Source of the DNA: Phocaeicola_A sp036804505
GTDB lineage: Bacteria; Bacteroidota; Bacteroidia; Bacteroidales; Bacteroidaceae
Direction of reading: 5' to 3'
Assembly: GCA_036804505.1 (NCBI GenBank)
Contig: DAIRSI010000014.1
Coordinates: 1 to 64,000 of the forward strand
Length of the DNA stretch: 64,000 nt
The notes beneath the pieces were generated by a model that saw only the letters and a list, made by a program, of their open reading frames with translations, had not been told where the DNA came from and did not search any database. The translations under genes and the position numbers were made by a program. How positions within the stretch are numbered: position 1 is the first letter of the stretch; every line of letters begins with the position of its first letter. This document shows positions 34,923-46,427 of the stretch, piece by piece.

Positions 34923-36038
34923 TTATTCAAACGTGGTAGCCACAGTTTTTAAGTTATCGATGATGTGAATGTGTTGAGGGCAATGTTCTTCACATTGGCC
35001 GCATTCTATGCAATCCGAAGCTTTGCCGTGTGTCTTGTTCAATACGCTATAGTACACGGTGGTGTTCATTCCTTGTTTTTCCCTGCCGAACTGATGAAGC
35101 GTGTTATAGAGTGAGAAATACTCCGGAATGCAGATTTGCTGCGGGCATCCGTCTGTACAATAATGACAGGCTGTGCATGGAATGGCAATGCTTTCGTTAA
35201 TGATTTTCTCCGCCTTGTCTATGATGGTACGTTCCTCTTTGTCAAGAGGTTTAAAGTTTTCCATGTAACTTGTGTTGTCCTCCATCTGTTCCATGTTGCT
35301 CATTCCGCTCAGGACCATAAAAACATTATCCAGCGAAGCGGCGTATCGTACAGCCCATGATGAAGGACTCATATTGGGATGATAATCCTTGAACATACGT
35401 TCCACACCTTCAGGCACATTGGCCAGGCAGCCACCCTTTACCGGCTCCATCACGATGACAGGTTTTCCTTGAGCAGTAACCAGTTCGTAGCATTTGCGGG
35501 CTTCTATCGTAGGGTTCTCCCAGTCAAGATAGTTTATTTGCAGTTGCACATATTCCGATTCTGGATGATCTTTGAGAATTTGCTTCAGCAGTTCCAAATC
35601 GTCATGGAAAGAGAACCCTATATGTTTTATCTTGCCCTCTTCTTTCATGCGTGCAATGAATTCAAAGCCTTTGTATTTCTGGATTGTGGCATAGTATTCA
35701 CGATTGAGCGCATGAATCCAGTAGTAGTCGAAGTACTCCACTCCGCAACGTTGCAACTGAGTGTTGAAAATGCGTTGTAAGTCGTCTTCACAGTTTATTT
35801 CCCAACAGGGCATCTTGTCTGTCACGGTGAATGCATTGCGCGGATAGCGTTTTGCCACAGCTTCACGGAAGGCCGTTTCGCTGTGTCCGTTGTGATAAGG
35901 ATACGCTGTATCGAAATAAGTGAATCCGCGTTTAATGAATACGTCCGCCATCTTCTTCATGGTCTCAACGTCTATATCCGTCTTGTCATTTGCGTTCTTC
36001 AGTGGAAGACGCATCAGTCCGAAACCTAGCTTTTTCAT
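34923..36038 (-). CDS. Aldo/keto reductase with C-terminal 4Fe-4S domain
   Basis: This encodes 371 residues. The AKR barrel fills about 1-270, with catalytic Asp in YFDTAYPYHNGHSE (Tyr in the same motif), Lys in VTDKMPCW and the His in YYWIHALN. The C-terminal 100 residues carry two ferredoxin-type cysteine clusters: CTACHYCTDGCPQQ and CIECGQCEEHCPQ. Enzymes of this class are probably electron-transferring oxidoreductases whose substrate is unknown. It is the only gene between two spacers and has its own -7 box; the peptide gene follows on the same strand. Confidence 0.92.
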   Translation of the reverse strand: MKKLGFGLMRLPLKNANDKTDIDVETMKKMADVFIKRGFTYFDTAYPYHNGHSETAFREAVAKRYPRNAFTVTDKMPCWEINCEDDLQRIFNTQLQRCGVEYFDYYWIHALNREYYATIQKYKGFEFIARMKEEGKIKHIGFSFHDDLELLKQILKDHPESEYVQLQINYLDWENPTIEARKCYELVTAQGKPVIVMEPVKGGCLANVPEGVERMFKDYHPNMSPSSWAVRYAASLDNVFMVLSGMSNMEQMEDNTSYMENFKPLDKEERTIIDKAEKIINESIAIPCTACHYCTDGCPQQICIPEYFSLYNTLHQFGREKQGMNTTVYYSVLNKTHGKASDCIECGQCEEHCPQHIHIIDNLKTVATTFE

Positions 36039-36081
36039 ATCTTTTCCTTTTTGATTTTATTTAGCACTAATTTTCATGATG

Positions 36082-36089
36082 CAAAAATA
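36082..36089 (-). promoter_or_regulatory. -7 box of the aldo/keto reductase
   Basis: The minus strand reads TATTTTTG. The predicted start is about 36075, a 37-base leader. Confidence 0.55.
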
Positions 36090-36267
36090 ATGCAGTTTTT
36101 GGAAAAAAGGGTTACATGAATTACAGATTTTTGTACCCATTTTACGGAAATAATGGCGGGCGGCTTTGAAAAAAAATAAAAGAATGAGGATAATTCTTTG
36201 CAAACTGAAATATTCTGTATACATTTATTGCCTGTAATCATGAGTACACATCTACAATTATTTGCAA

Positions 36268-36909
36268 ATGAGAAAAAAACTGCATAAACCGGACGATTTC
36301 CATTCTCTCATGAAGCAGTACCTGCTAAGTGGAAGTATCATGGAAAACAAGGATTTAGATAATGTAATTAAATCTATTGCAAGGGAAAATGGTATTCAAT
36401 ACATCTCTTACCTCGTAAAAGAAAAACGCTTTGTGAATCTCAGCCGACTCAGCAAGAATGAATATTCGGCAATCTCACATGATGCAATCTACTCTCTGGT
36501 ACATCCCTATGATTATTCCGTCGTGAAAAGTATGATGGAACGTCTTGACAACGGAGAAAATTCAAAGATGAAATACGAGTATCGCTTGAAATTCAGCTTT
36601 TCCAATGAATATTCCTGGCGGCACATAAGTATACATCCTCTTGAACTTGATGACGATGGCAAGGTTCTTATTTATCTCGTTATGGGTATTGCCGATGACA
36701 AAAGTCATGAGATGATGAAAGATATTGCCTTGTTCAATAAAAAACTCCTTTTTATCAGCAGCATTAATAGTGTGCTTTATGTGCAATACAACAGGATGAC
36801 CCGAGAATTTTTCCGTTTGGATGATTCCGCTGATAAAAAGTCGCACTCCATACCTTTGGATATCTGGAAAGCATCTTTTCATCCCGATGATCTCCATCTG
36901 GCACAATAA
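36268..36909 (+). pseudogene. Histidine kinase, N-terminal PAS part (split by in-frame stop)
   Basis: This fragment has 213 codons from the ATG at 36268 to a TAA at 36907-36909. It contains one complete PAS-like domain (about 45-145, VNLSRLSKNEY to YLVMGIADDK) and the first half of a second (LLFISSINSVLYVQYN to SFHPDDLHLAQ). The reading frame continues in register past the TAA: five codons later comes the ATG of the C-terminal part, which begins in the middle of the second PAS domain. So a single nonsense change appears to have split one kinase gene. The other kinases of this type in the window keep the equivalent region intact. Suppression or a sequencing error remains possible. Confidence 0.75.
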
Positions 36910-36921
36910 TTACTTGATTTC

Positions 36922-37785
36922 ATGGACAAAGGCGAAGGCGAAAGAGCCTATTCCGAGTATCGTTACAAATATCCAGATCAGTATGTCTGGTTTTCTGTGA
37001 ATGTAGCTGCCTATGAGCATGATGAAGAAGGACGTATCGTCACCTATCTTTGCCTTTGCACCAATGTGGACAAGAAGCACAGAGAACTTGAGCGGGAGAA
37101 ACAGCTTCGTCGCAAAGCCGATGCAGCCAATGAACTTAAGAATCGTTTCATTCAGAATCTCAGTCATGAGATACGTACACCGCTCAATGCCATCGTAGGC
37201 TTTTCCAATGAGATGAGCAAAGATCTTAGTGACGAGCAGGCGGAATCTTTTAAGGAAATTATTCAGAGAAACAACCGCCAGCTCTTGAGTATTATTGACT
37301 ATACTCTCAATAAGTCACTTTTCGAGTCAGGCTTTGCCCAGATAGCTCTTGTTCCCGTGTCGCTGAAATCTTTTCTGGAGGAAACATATGGCATGACATC
37401 TTCAGGCATCCCTCGTAATCTGGAATATAAGATGGAGTGTGAGGAACCCGATATCACAGTAACCACCGACAAGTCCTGGCTCATAAAGGTTATCGAAGCT
37501 TTCATCCGTAATGCTTCCAATTTTACTTCATCAGGCAGCATCACTCTAGGCTACAATCGCGATCAAGACGGCGTACGCATATTTGTGAAGGATACCGGTA
37601 TCGGTATTGCCAAAAGCGACCAACACCGCATCTTCAAAGATTTCGAGAAAGTGGATCCCTTTACTCCCGGTCTTGGCATGGGGCTTTCCATGTGCAAAAC
37701 CGTGGTCACACAGCTGGGTGGTTGTGTCGGCGTGGAGTCACAGTTGGCTAAAGGCTCCTGTTTTTGGGTTTGGCTGCCATGTTGA
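36922..37785 (+). pseudogene. Histidine kinase, C-terminal catalytic part of the split gene
   Basis: This fragment has 287 codons, in the same frame as the preceding one and only 12 bases after its stop. It opens with the second half of a PAS domain (YRYKYPDQYVWFSVNVAAYEH). HisKA follows with the His in QNLSHEIRTPLN, and the ATPase domain with FIRNASNFTSSG, DTGIGIA and GLGMGLSM. The catalytic motifs are all present, so a shortened kinase could still be made if translation restarts at the ATG at 36922. It has no receiver domain, transmembrane helix or adjacent regulator. The length of the joined gene, about 505 codons, is close to the kinase at 1290-2969. Confidence 0.78.
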
Positions 37786-38123
37786 TTTAATGAGATAAAT
37801 AAAAACATTTTGTCAAGTTTCTTTGTTCTTTTTATTCGATAGAAAGTCGCCTTTTGAAACATCCGTAGTTGGCCACCGTACTTTCGTTGATTAACTATGT
37901 TAATTGCCGTAGTTAGCTAGTACAACTGACCCCCTACCGGATATACACTATCAATCTTACACGAAAACACTATCTATTTACAGACAAAATGCCCCTCAAA
38001 AAAAGTAACCAGCCGAGGTGGAATCGTCGGTTATGTTTTTTCCCTTCGCCGGTTACGCTTTTTCCTTATATAAATGATTGGGAAAAAAGCTTCCGTATAT
38101 TGTCTGTTTATCGAAAATTAATG
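37786..38123. other. Non-coding spacer with hairpin-forming repeats
   Basis: No gene was found here. GTAACC (38005-38010) can pair with GGTTAC (38051-38056) or, as TAACC/GGTTA, with 38029-38033. The segments CGGTTATGTTTTTTCCC (from 38028) and CCGGTTACGCTTTTTCC (from 38049) are imperfect direct repeats, each ending in a T-run. The region could terminate transcripts coming from the kinase. Confidence 0.5.
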
Positions 38124-38131
38124 TATATTTG
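38124..38131 (+). promoter_or_regulatory. -7 box of the first SusC gene
   Basis: TATATTTG matches TAnnTTTG. The predicted start is about 38138, 31 bases before the ATG at 38169. No TTTG is found at -33. A housekeeping box here contrasts with the sulfatase-locus SusC. Confidence 0.5.
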
Positions 38132-38168
38132 CTAACGTATTCATTAACGCCTAAATCTATTATTGACT

Positions 38169-40865
38169 ATGAAGAGATGGCACATATTTATCGGCATTGC
38201 AGGAATGATTTTCAGTCTTCAAACTAAAGCACAGACGGAGAATATTCCGAATGATTCTACTTTTCTGCAAATTCGTTCGCATTCCACTGACAAAGTAACG
38301 GAAGACCGCATGAACAAAGGTCTGGTGACGAATCCGCTGAATGCTCTGAGCGGACAGGCTGCAGGTGTGAACGTAACCCCCAGCGGGGCAAACCGCATGG
38401 CTATGCTGAGCAGTGTGCGAGTACGTGGAACGACCTCTCTTACAGGGGGAAACGACCCACTGGTTATCATCGACGGTGTTTCTTCGGATCTTGCTACCTT
38501 GAGTACCATCTATCCTGCCGACATAGAGAGTTTCAACATCTTGAAGAATGCTGCTGAAACGGCTCAGTACGGTTCTCGAGGAGCTTCGGGAGTCATCGAG
38601 GTGACCACCAAGAAAGGCAGCGGAAGTCAGTTCCATATTTCTTATGATGCAAATGCCGGATTCGAATCGGTGTTCAAGAACATACACATGCTTGATGCCG
38701 GTACCTATACCGCCACCGCCAAGGCGTTGGGATTGGATTACAACAATGGAGGTTACGACACGGATTTTCCTTCATCCATTACCCGTACGGGCTTCGTGCA
38801 GAACCATCACGTTGCTTTCAGCGGGGGCTCTGCCGAATCCAACTATCGCGCTTCCATCGGCTTCATGGATCACAACACAGTGATTCAGATAAACAAATAT
38901 CAGAATTTCGTGGCGAAGCTGGATCTTGCGCAGAAAGCATTCGACAATCATCTTACGGTGGATCTCGGCGTATTCGGCTCCTCACAGAAGAACAATGACA
39001 TCTTTGACGTGCAGAAACTCTTCTATTCCGCTGCCACTCAGAATCCTACCTTCCCTGCAGGTATGAATGCTTCGGGCGGATGGGACAAGAACAGCACGGC
39101 TTCACAGATAAATCCGCCTCAGGCTTTGCTTCGGGAGAAAAACGACGAAAAGAGTCTGAACTTCAACACGCACCTGCGTCTCACCTTCGACCTCTCGCGG
39201 GATTTGAAGCTGAAACTTTTCGGATCCTATTCCTATAATTCCACTGAAAATGCAAAATTCTGCCCCACATGGGTCTGGGCTCAGGGACAGGCCTATCGCG
39301 GCGAGCATAAAAGCGAGGATTGGCTGGGCAATGCCACTTTGAATTACAGTCATTCCTGGGGCATTCATCATCTGGACGTCACCCTTTTGGGGGAATATCA
39401 GAAGAGTCGCCGTACAGGGTTCTGGACACTCGTGAAAGGTTTCACCACGAATGATTTCGGATATGACAATCTCGGAGCCGGCTCCATCCGTCCATACGGC
39501 GGAACGGGAAGCGACTACCAGGATCCTTCTTTGGCATCGGCTATGGGAAGTCTGAGCTACAGTCTTTTGAACCGTTACACCTTTACCCTCACCACCCGTG
39601 CCGATGGCAGTTCCATGGTAGGCAAGAACAATACGTGGGGTTTCTTCCCCTCGCTTTCTGCCGAATGGAACCTCAAGGCGGAGCCCTTCATGCAGAATGC
39701 AGAAACTCTGAGTCAGCTGAAACTTCGCACAGGTTACGGCACATCCGGTAACCTCGGAGGTATAGATTCCTACAACTCCCTGCAATTGGTACAGCAGAAC
39801 GGGGTGGTGTCCTACAACGGTTCGCCTACCGTGACCATGGGTATCATCCGCAATGCGAATCCCGATTTGAAATGGGAAACAAGGAGCACCTTCAACATCG
39901 GTGCCGATATGGGCCTGCTGAACAACCGCATCGTGATGACTGCCGAATACTATTATTCCAAGACGCGCGACATGCTGTATCTCTATGATGTACCCGTACC
40001 TCCTTACACGTATGACAAACTGCTCGCCAACATCGGCAGCATGAGTAATTCCGGATTCGAAATAGGTCTGGGTATCACTCCTGTCATGAAGAAAGACATG
40101 GAGCTGAACGTGAATGTGAACCTTTCCTGGCAGAAGAACAAACTCATCTCTCTGAGCGGAAACTACAACGGTACGCACATGACGGCTGCAGACATCACAA
40201 ACATCGGCGCATTGAACGGCGCAGGTTTCCATGGTGGCAATAACAATATTGTCTATCAGATTGTAGGTCAGCCACTAGGCGTGTTCTATCTGCCTCATTG
40301 CACAGGGCTCACCAAGAACACCGATGGCAGCTACAGCTACGCCATAGCCGACCTTGACAAAAACGGCTCCGTGAACATAGAAGACGGCGGAGACCGCTAC
40401 GTGGCAGGGCAAGCCACTCCGAAAATGACGCTGGGTTCCAACATCAGTTTCCGCTACAAGAACTATGATGTGTCTCTGCAGATGAACGGTGCCTTCGGAC
40501 ACAAAATATACAACGGGACATCGCTCACCTACATGAACATGTCGAGTTTTCCGGACTACAACGTGATGAAAGGTGCACCCCAAAGAAACATCAAGGATCA
40601 GACCGCCACTGATTACTGGCTCGAAAAGGGTGACTATCTGAATTTCGACTATCTCACCATCGGATGGAACGTTCCCGTGAAGTCTCGCTACATCAGTTCG
40701 CTGCGCCTCTCGTGCAGCATCAACAATCTGGCCACCATTACCGGATACAGCGGCCTTACGCCGATGATAAACAGCTATGTGGCAGACAGTACCCTGGGCA
40801 TAGACGACAAGCGCTCCTACCCTGCTTACCGCTCTTATGCTTTCGGACTCAGTATTCAATTCTGA
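38169..40865 (+). CDS. SusC-family TonB-dependent transporter lacking the N-terminal regulatory domain
   Basis: This encodes 898 residues, about 100 shorter than typical SusC proteins. The signal peptide ends at QTKAQ (about residue 19). Only about 30 residues separate it from the plug domain (NPLNALSGQAAGVNV, VRVRGTTSLTGGNDPLVIIDG, IESFNILKNAAETAQYGSRGASGVIEVTTKKG). The CarboxypepD_reg-like domain and the usual TonB-box stretch before the plug are absent. The barrel follows and ends in AFGLSIQF with a terminal aromatic residue. It is the pore of an outer-membrane glycan-import complex with the SusD partner 26 bases downstream. Base composition is higher in GC than the neighbouring genes. No STN domain is present, so it should not signal to a FecR protein. 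Confidence 0.93.
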   Translation: MKRWHIFIGIAGMIFSLQTKAQTENIPNDSTFLQIRSHSTDKVTEDRMNKGLVTNPLNALSGQAAGVNVTPSGANRMAMLSSVRVRGTTSLTGGNDPLVIIDGVSSDLATLSTIYPADIESFNILKNAAETAQYGSRGASGVIEVTTKKGSGSQFHISYDANAGFESVFKNIHMLDAGTYTATAKALGLDYNNGGYDTDFPSSITRTGFVQNHHVAFSGGSAESNYRASIGFMDHNTVIQINKYQNFVAKLDLAQKAFDNHLTVDLGVFGSSQKNNDIFDVQKLFYSAATQNPTFPAGMNASGGWDKNSTASQINPPQALLREKNDEKSLNFNTHLRLTFDLSRDLKLKLFGSYSYNSTENAKFCPTWVWAQGQAYRGEHKSEDWLGNATLNYSHSWGIHHLDVTLLGEYQKSRRTGFWTLVKGFTTNDFGYDNLGAGSIRPYGGTGSDYQDPSLASAMGSLSYSLLNRYTFTLTTRADGSSMVGKNNTWGFFPSLSAEWNLKAEPFMQNAETLSQLKLRTGYGTSGNLGGIDSYNSLQLVQQNGVVSYNGSPTVTMGIIRNANPDLKWETRSTFNIGADMGLLNNRIVMTAEYYYSKTRDMLYLYDVPVPPYTYDKLLANIGSMSNSGFEIGLGITPVMKKDMELNVNVNLSWQKNKLISLSGNYNGTHMTAADITNIGALNGAGFHGGNNNIVYQIVGQPLGVFYLPHCTGLTKNTDGSYSYAIADLDKNGSVNIEDGGDRYVAGQATPKMTLGSNISFRYKNYDVSLQMNGAFGHKIYNGTSLTYMNMSSFPDYNVMKGAPQRNIKDQTATDYWLEKGDYLNFDYLTIGWNVPVKSRYISSLRLSCSINNLATITGYSGLTPMINSYVADSTLGIDDKRSYPAYRSYAFGLSIQF

Positions 40866-40891
40866 TTGTATCACTCTAAACAAAGAACCTC

Positions 40892-42499
<1,608 letters not shown>

Positions 42500-42713
42500 A
42501 AGGAGAAAAGCAGGATTTACACAAACTTTTATTACGTGGGAGTTACGTAAAAGAACAAAATGCATTTATGGACTATTATGGACTTGACAATATATTTTTA
42601 ATCATTTAATTTTACGTGATTAATAGTTCGAGACATTTAAAGGGAAGGTTAGAATATATTTTATAATAAATGTTTTTAATCGTCTTTTTCTTTCTCGTTT
42701 GATTTATAACTTC

Positions 42714-42920
42714 ATGAAAAAGAAAACCATGCATAAACTTAAAAAGACGAAAGTTAGTGAAAAAAAATTGTCAGAGAGTTGCGATATAGAATATATGGAA
42801 AAAGAAGTATATAACAAGCCTGAGAGTGAGGTTTATTATATAGAACAGGAAAGTATTATTATGATTGAAAAAACCATTGATCTTACTGCAGTAGATAAAA
42901 GTAATGTAGCAATAGAATAA
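42714..42920 (+). CDS. Small lysine/glutamate-rich peptide, uncertain
   Basis: This encodes 68 residues from the ATG at 42714 (a further ATG at 42729). The sequence is basic at the start (KKKTMHKLKKTKVSEKK), then acidic (EKEVYNKPESEVYYIEQES). The KPE-x-E-x-x-x-I-x-x-E pattern resembles short Bacteroides peptides of unknown role. There is no signal peptide, GG motif or cysteine pair. It stands alone between the SusD gene and the convergent leucine-rich lipoprotein gene in an AT-rich stretch. The case for expression is weak. Confidence 0.4.
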   Translation: MKKKTMHKLKKTKVSEKKLSESCDIEYMEKEVYNKPESEVYYIEQESIIMIEKTIDLTAVDKSNVAIE

Positions 42921-42960
42921 GTCTTGTTGTGATAGTTGAATTTCGTGTCATAAAAGGGAC

Positions 42961-44646
42961 TTATTCTTCCACAATATTCGAAAATTCTTTCCAAATGGTG
43001 GCTGCCTTGTAGAGGGAAAGACTTCCTTTAGGAACATAGATGGTGCAGGTCTTTTTGTCGGTAGCGTTGAATTGTGTGCCGGATATGTTACTTATAGTTG
43101 GCGGGTTGAAAGGAACACAATGGATTTCTTTCAGTTTGGGACAATTACTGAATACATTTTCGTCAATATCAGAAATAAATCCTCCTATTTTGACGTATTC
43201 CAAATTGGCGCAATCATAGAAGAGGCCTTTGTTGAGTTTGTATATATAAGCGTTAATATCGATTCTTTTAAATCCGGAATTCTCGAATGCATATTGTTGA
43301 AGCATTGTAACGTTATAGGGTATGGTGAGCTTGCCGGATGAGGTCTCCATACACTTGTGGCCATAGAAGGCTCTTTCACCTAGGCCGGATATTCTTTCGT
43401 GGAGAATGATTTCCTTCACTTTACATACATCTTTAAAAGCATATCTATTTATATAATCAATCTTTTCCGGAATACGATAGATATCACAAGATTTTTTAGG
43501 TGGAAAAACTTCTAAGTAGCCAAAATTGTATAGAATTCCATCGATGCTGTATTGGTTGCTGTTTTCACCGGTTTCTATATCTTCTAAATTACAATCGGAG
43601 AAGGCACCGTAACCAACGCCATTCATTATATTGGGTATAACAATCTTTTTTATACTTGTAGTTCCTCTCATAAAAAAAGCAGGGATGTCACCTGTATTGT
43701 TGATTTTATCTTGTTCGCTTCCGTTGTAATATGCGGTATCTCCTCCTCTTTCAGTATTTGCATCGGATAAATCGAGCATTTCCAATCGACCATCCGTGTA
43801 AACGTTTTTTTGTTTATCGTTTCCTATACCTCCCATGGCTCTGATGAAAATCAAATCTGTGCTATTAAAGGGACCGTTAACTTTTAGACTTGTTATTTTA
43901 TATTTTTCATCCGATGGAATGAGTTTGTCGATATCTCCGGGATTGGATTGAATGATAAAATATCCGTTTATATGAAGATAGTCGTTGGTGTTGACATTAA
44001 GTTGGACACATCCATATTCTCCTTTCCTATTGCGACATAAAACTGAAAAAATATAAGTAGAATCCGGCTGAAGGTCAGTTAATGGAATGGAGTAACGGGT
44101 TCCAGAGATTGTCTTTGGAATGGATTGCATGATTGTATCTTTACTGTTCAACGATTTGTATCTCAAGATCATGGTATCGGGGTCTAACGTTCCTTGGTTG
44201 AAAAATAATTCAAAGCGGACCTGTTTGTTTTCATTGCATACCAAAGCCGTGTTAGTAAATGAAGGTGCTGTGTACTTGCTTGTGGTAAATTGCTTGATGG
44301 GGCTGGAGACGGAACTGTATCCGCTGTATGCTGTTAATGTGCAGTAGTATGTAGTTTGCGGAGTTAGGGATGTCAAAGATATTTTGAATGTTCCGGCAGA
44401 TGGTATAACATTGATTCTTTTGAAGATGATTTTGCAAGTAGGCTCTTTAGAAAGAATCAGATAATAGGATGATGTTTCGTTATTATTGGCAGTTATCATA
44501 CCTGTCAACGATGCCGAATCAAAGGTAACATCTGTGGCATTATCCAAGATGATTTCCGGTGGGCCAAGAGGTTGGAAAACATCTTTGGCACAACTTGTAA
44601 ATTGAATTAGGACGGCTATTATGTAAAATAATTTCTTTATTATCAT
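42961..44646 (-). CDS. BspA-like leucine-rich-repeat lipoprotein, second of a pair
   Basis: This encodes 561 residues from the ATG at 44646, which overlaps the stop of the preceding gene as ATGA. The lipobox QFTSC puts the lipidated Cys at 19. Two fibronectin-III-like or similar beta domains come first (about 30-220, with Y-C-T-L-T-A-Y-S-G-Y type strands). The C-terminal half is a BspA-type LRR_5 array: repeats such as IDYINRYAFKDVCKVKEIILHE and VTMLQQYAFENSGFKRIDI. The end, CTIYVPKGSLSLYKAATIW, is the standard cap. Such proteins are surface lipoproteins that bind host or microbial ligands. It is AT-rich relative to the SusC/D genes. Confidence 0.85.
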   Translation of the reverse strand: MIIKKLFYIIAVLIQFTSCAKDVFQPLGPPEIILDNATDVTFDSASLTGMITANNNETSSYYLILSKEPTCKIIFKRINVIPSAGTFKISLTSLTPQTTYYCTLTAYSGYSSVSSPIKQFTTSKYTAPSFTNTALVCNENKQVRFELFFNQGTLDPDTMILRYKSLNSKDTIMQSIPKTISGTRYSIPLTDLQPDSTYIFSVLCRNRKGEYGCVQLNVNTNDYLHINGYFIIQSNPGDIDKLIPSDEKYKITSLKVNGPFNSTDLIFIRAMGGIGNDKQKNVYTDGRLEMLDLSDANTERGGDTAYYNGSEQDKINNTGDIPAFFMRGTTSIKKIVIPNIMNGVGYGAFSDCNLEDIETGENSNQYSIDGILYNFGYLEVFPPKKSCDIYRIPEKIDYINRYAFKDVCKVKEIILHERISGLGERAFYGHKCMETSSGKLTIPYNVTMLQQYAFENSGFKRIDINAYIYKLNKGLFYDCANLEYVKIGGFISDIDENVFSNCPKLKEIHCVPFNPPTISNISGTQFNATDKKTCTIYVPKGSLSLYKAATIWKEFSNIVEE

Positions 44647-46301
44647 TCTTCTACTATATGCGTGAAAGTACTCCAAATCTTTGCTGAACTATATGTGGCT
44701 TTACTTCCTTTTGGAACATAAATCACACAAGATGATTTATCGGTTTTCGAGAACTGTTTATTATTGTCGTTATCAAATTCGGGGGGCGTAGAGCTGAGGC
44801 AGTGAATCTCTTTCAGTGACGGACAGTTATCAAAGGAGTCGGCTTGGATGAAATTAATGTAACTTCCTAGGGTGACAGATTCTAATTGGAGACAGTTCTG
44901 AAAGTATGATGTTCCCAAAGTCTGTACACGTGCAAGAACTTTCACGTCCTTGAATTCACCGTTCATGCAAATAGCTTCACACATATAAGAAACGGTTTCA
45001 GGTATGACCAGTCTGCCTGCTGAAGTACTTTCACGATGGTAATTCATGAAAGCTTCGCATTCAATAGAAGCAAGCGAGGCAGGAAATGAAATGGATTTCA
45101 TTTTGCAAGCTCCATAGAAAGCCATATAGCTGATAATTCTGGTTCCGGCAGGTACTGTATATTCATCAGCTACTTTGTAAGGGGGATAAGCTATAAGTTT
45201 GTTATCTTCTCTCGTGAAAAGAACTCCGTCAATACTTTTATACGAAGTACAGCTGTAAGTGGTTTCTATACACTCCAGATGACTGTCGGATAATGATTCA
45301 TTATTGCAAGCTTGTGATTTGTCTGGCATAATTAGTTTTTTCAAAGAAGTGGTTCCCCATGTTAGTTTTTTTGGAAAAAAAAAGTAATTAACTAGATCTT
45401 TGTAAATTTGGCCGTCATATAAAGCATTAGATAAATCCAAAGTTTCAAGTTTCCCTTGTGTGTTATTTCCTTCAACGGAAATTCCCGACATATCACGCAA
45501 GAGATTTAAATCACTTTGATTTATAATGCCTTTTATTTTCAACTTTTTCAGAGTGTATTTTTGTCTTTCGGTTATCATTTTTCCAAGATTTCCTTGCTTG
45601 CTGATTATTGCGGTATCTCCTAATGTAATCTGAATTTTTTTACTTTGACAAGTGCCTAGTTTATTAGCATATTGGGCTATGAAGGAATAAGTCGTGTTTA
45701 CGTATAAATCATTCAAAGAAACAGTGTATGTCAAAGTATCTTTGACAGGTAAAGTTTGTATGATGGAGTCATTTTCCCAATAGTATTTCAGTTGGAGATC
45801 CTTTGGCTTGTACGTGCTATCGTTGAGTATCATTTTAAATTGTAGTTGATTACAGTTACGGCTTGTAATACCAAAATATTTGAACAAGGGAGGTTGGCAT
45901 ACGGATGTTGTAAATTTTCTAATTTCAGAAGAGTATGAGCTATATCCGTTGGATACTGTTAATTTATAATAGTAAGTAGTGTTAGGTTCCAAAGATGTAA
46001 GAACTATTTTAGCAACGGCTTTAGTCACAGTAGCTCCTATCTTTTTAACATTGCTTTCAAGTAAAGGAGACGTGCCAACAACATAATAGCAAGTATCTAT
46101 TTTTCCTGATTGTTGATAGACAATACATTGCAACTCAGCTTTTTCGAAAGTTATATTTCGAGCATCTTGTAAATTAACTGTAGGTACTTTAGATTGTACT
46201 TCGTTTTCTTGGCTACATGATAATATACATAGAACTAATCCTAAAAAGAGAAAACGGATTTGTTTTACGTACCTAACTATTTCGTTAAATCTGTTTTTCA
46301 T
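44643..46301 (-). CDS. BspA-like leucine-rich-repeat lipoprotein, first of a pair
   Basis: This encodes 552 residues from the ATG at 46301. The frame is open 18 codons further, but the ATG gives a basic N-region and the lipobox CILSC with Cys29. The layout is that of its neighbour: about 200 residues of beta domains, then BspA-type repeats (TRIISYMAFYGACKMKSISFPASL, ESVTLGSYINFIQADSFDNCP) and the cap CVIYVPKGSKATYSSAKIW. The two are clearly paralogues with modest identity, which suggests an old tandem duplication. The four-base overlap indicates coupled translation. A host-facing adhesive role is inferred from the family. Confidence 0.85.
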   Translation of the reverse strand: MKNRFNEIVRYVKQIRFLFLGLVLCILSCSQENEVQSKVPTVNLQDARNITFEKAELQCIVYQQSGKIDTCYYVVGTSPLLESNVKKIGATVTKAVAKIVLTSLEPNTTYYYKLTVSNGYSSYSSEIRKFTTSVCQPPLFKYFGITSRNCNQLQFKMILNDSTYKPKDLQLKYYWENDSIIQTLPVKDTLTYTVSLNDLYVNTTYSFIAQYANKLGTCQSKKIQITLGDTAIISKQGNLGKMITERQKYTLKKLKIKGIINQSDLNLLRDMSGISVEGNNTQGKLETLDLSNALYDGQIYKDLVNYFFFPKKLTWGTTSLKKLIMPDKSQACNNESLSDSHLECIETTYSCTSYKSIDGVLFTREDNKLIAYPPYKVADEYTVPAGTRIISYMAFYGACKMKSISFPASLASIECEAFMNYHRESTSAGRLVIPETVSYMCEAICMNGEFKDVKVLARVQTLGTSYFQNCLQLESVTLGSYINFIQADSFDNCPSLKEIHCLSSTPPEFDNDNNKQFSKTDKSSCVIYVPKGSKATYSSAKIWSTFTHIVEE

Positions 46302-46427
46302 AGGAAACCATTCTTTCTGAACTGCAATATAAGCGATAATTATTGAGAATTGCAAATAAATTACTAAAAGAATGGAGTAAAATATATGTGTTTATAATTA
46401 TAGGTCCTTCCTAAAAAGAATATAAAT

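Noticed and set aside
39102..40232. A 376-codon open frame antisense to the first SusC gene
   Set aside because: It lies entirely opposite a well-supported SusC gene in a GC-richer stretch, where stop codons on the reverse frame are rare. The translation is rich in His, Val and Cys with no domain pattern.
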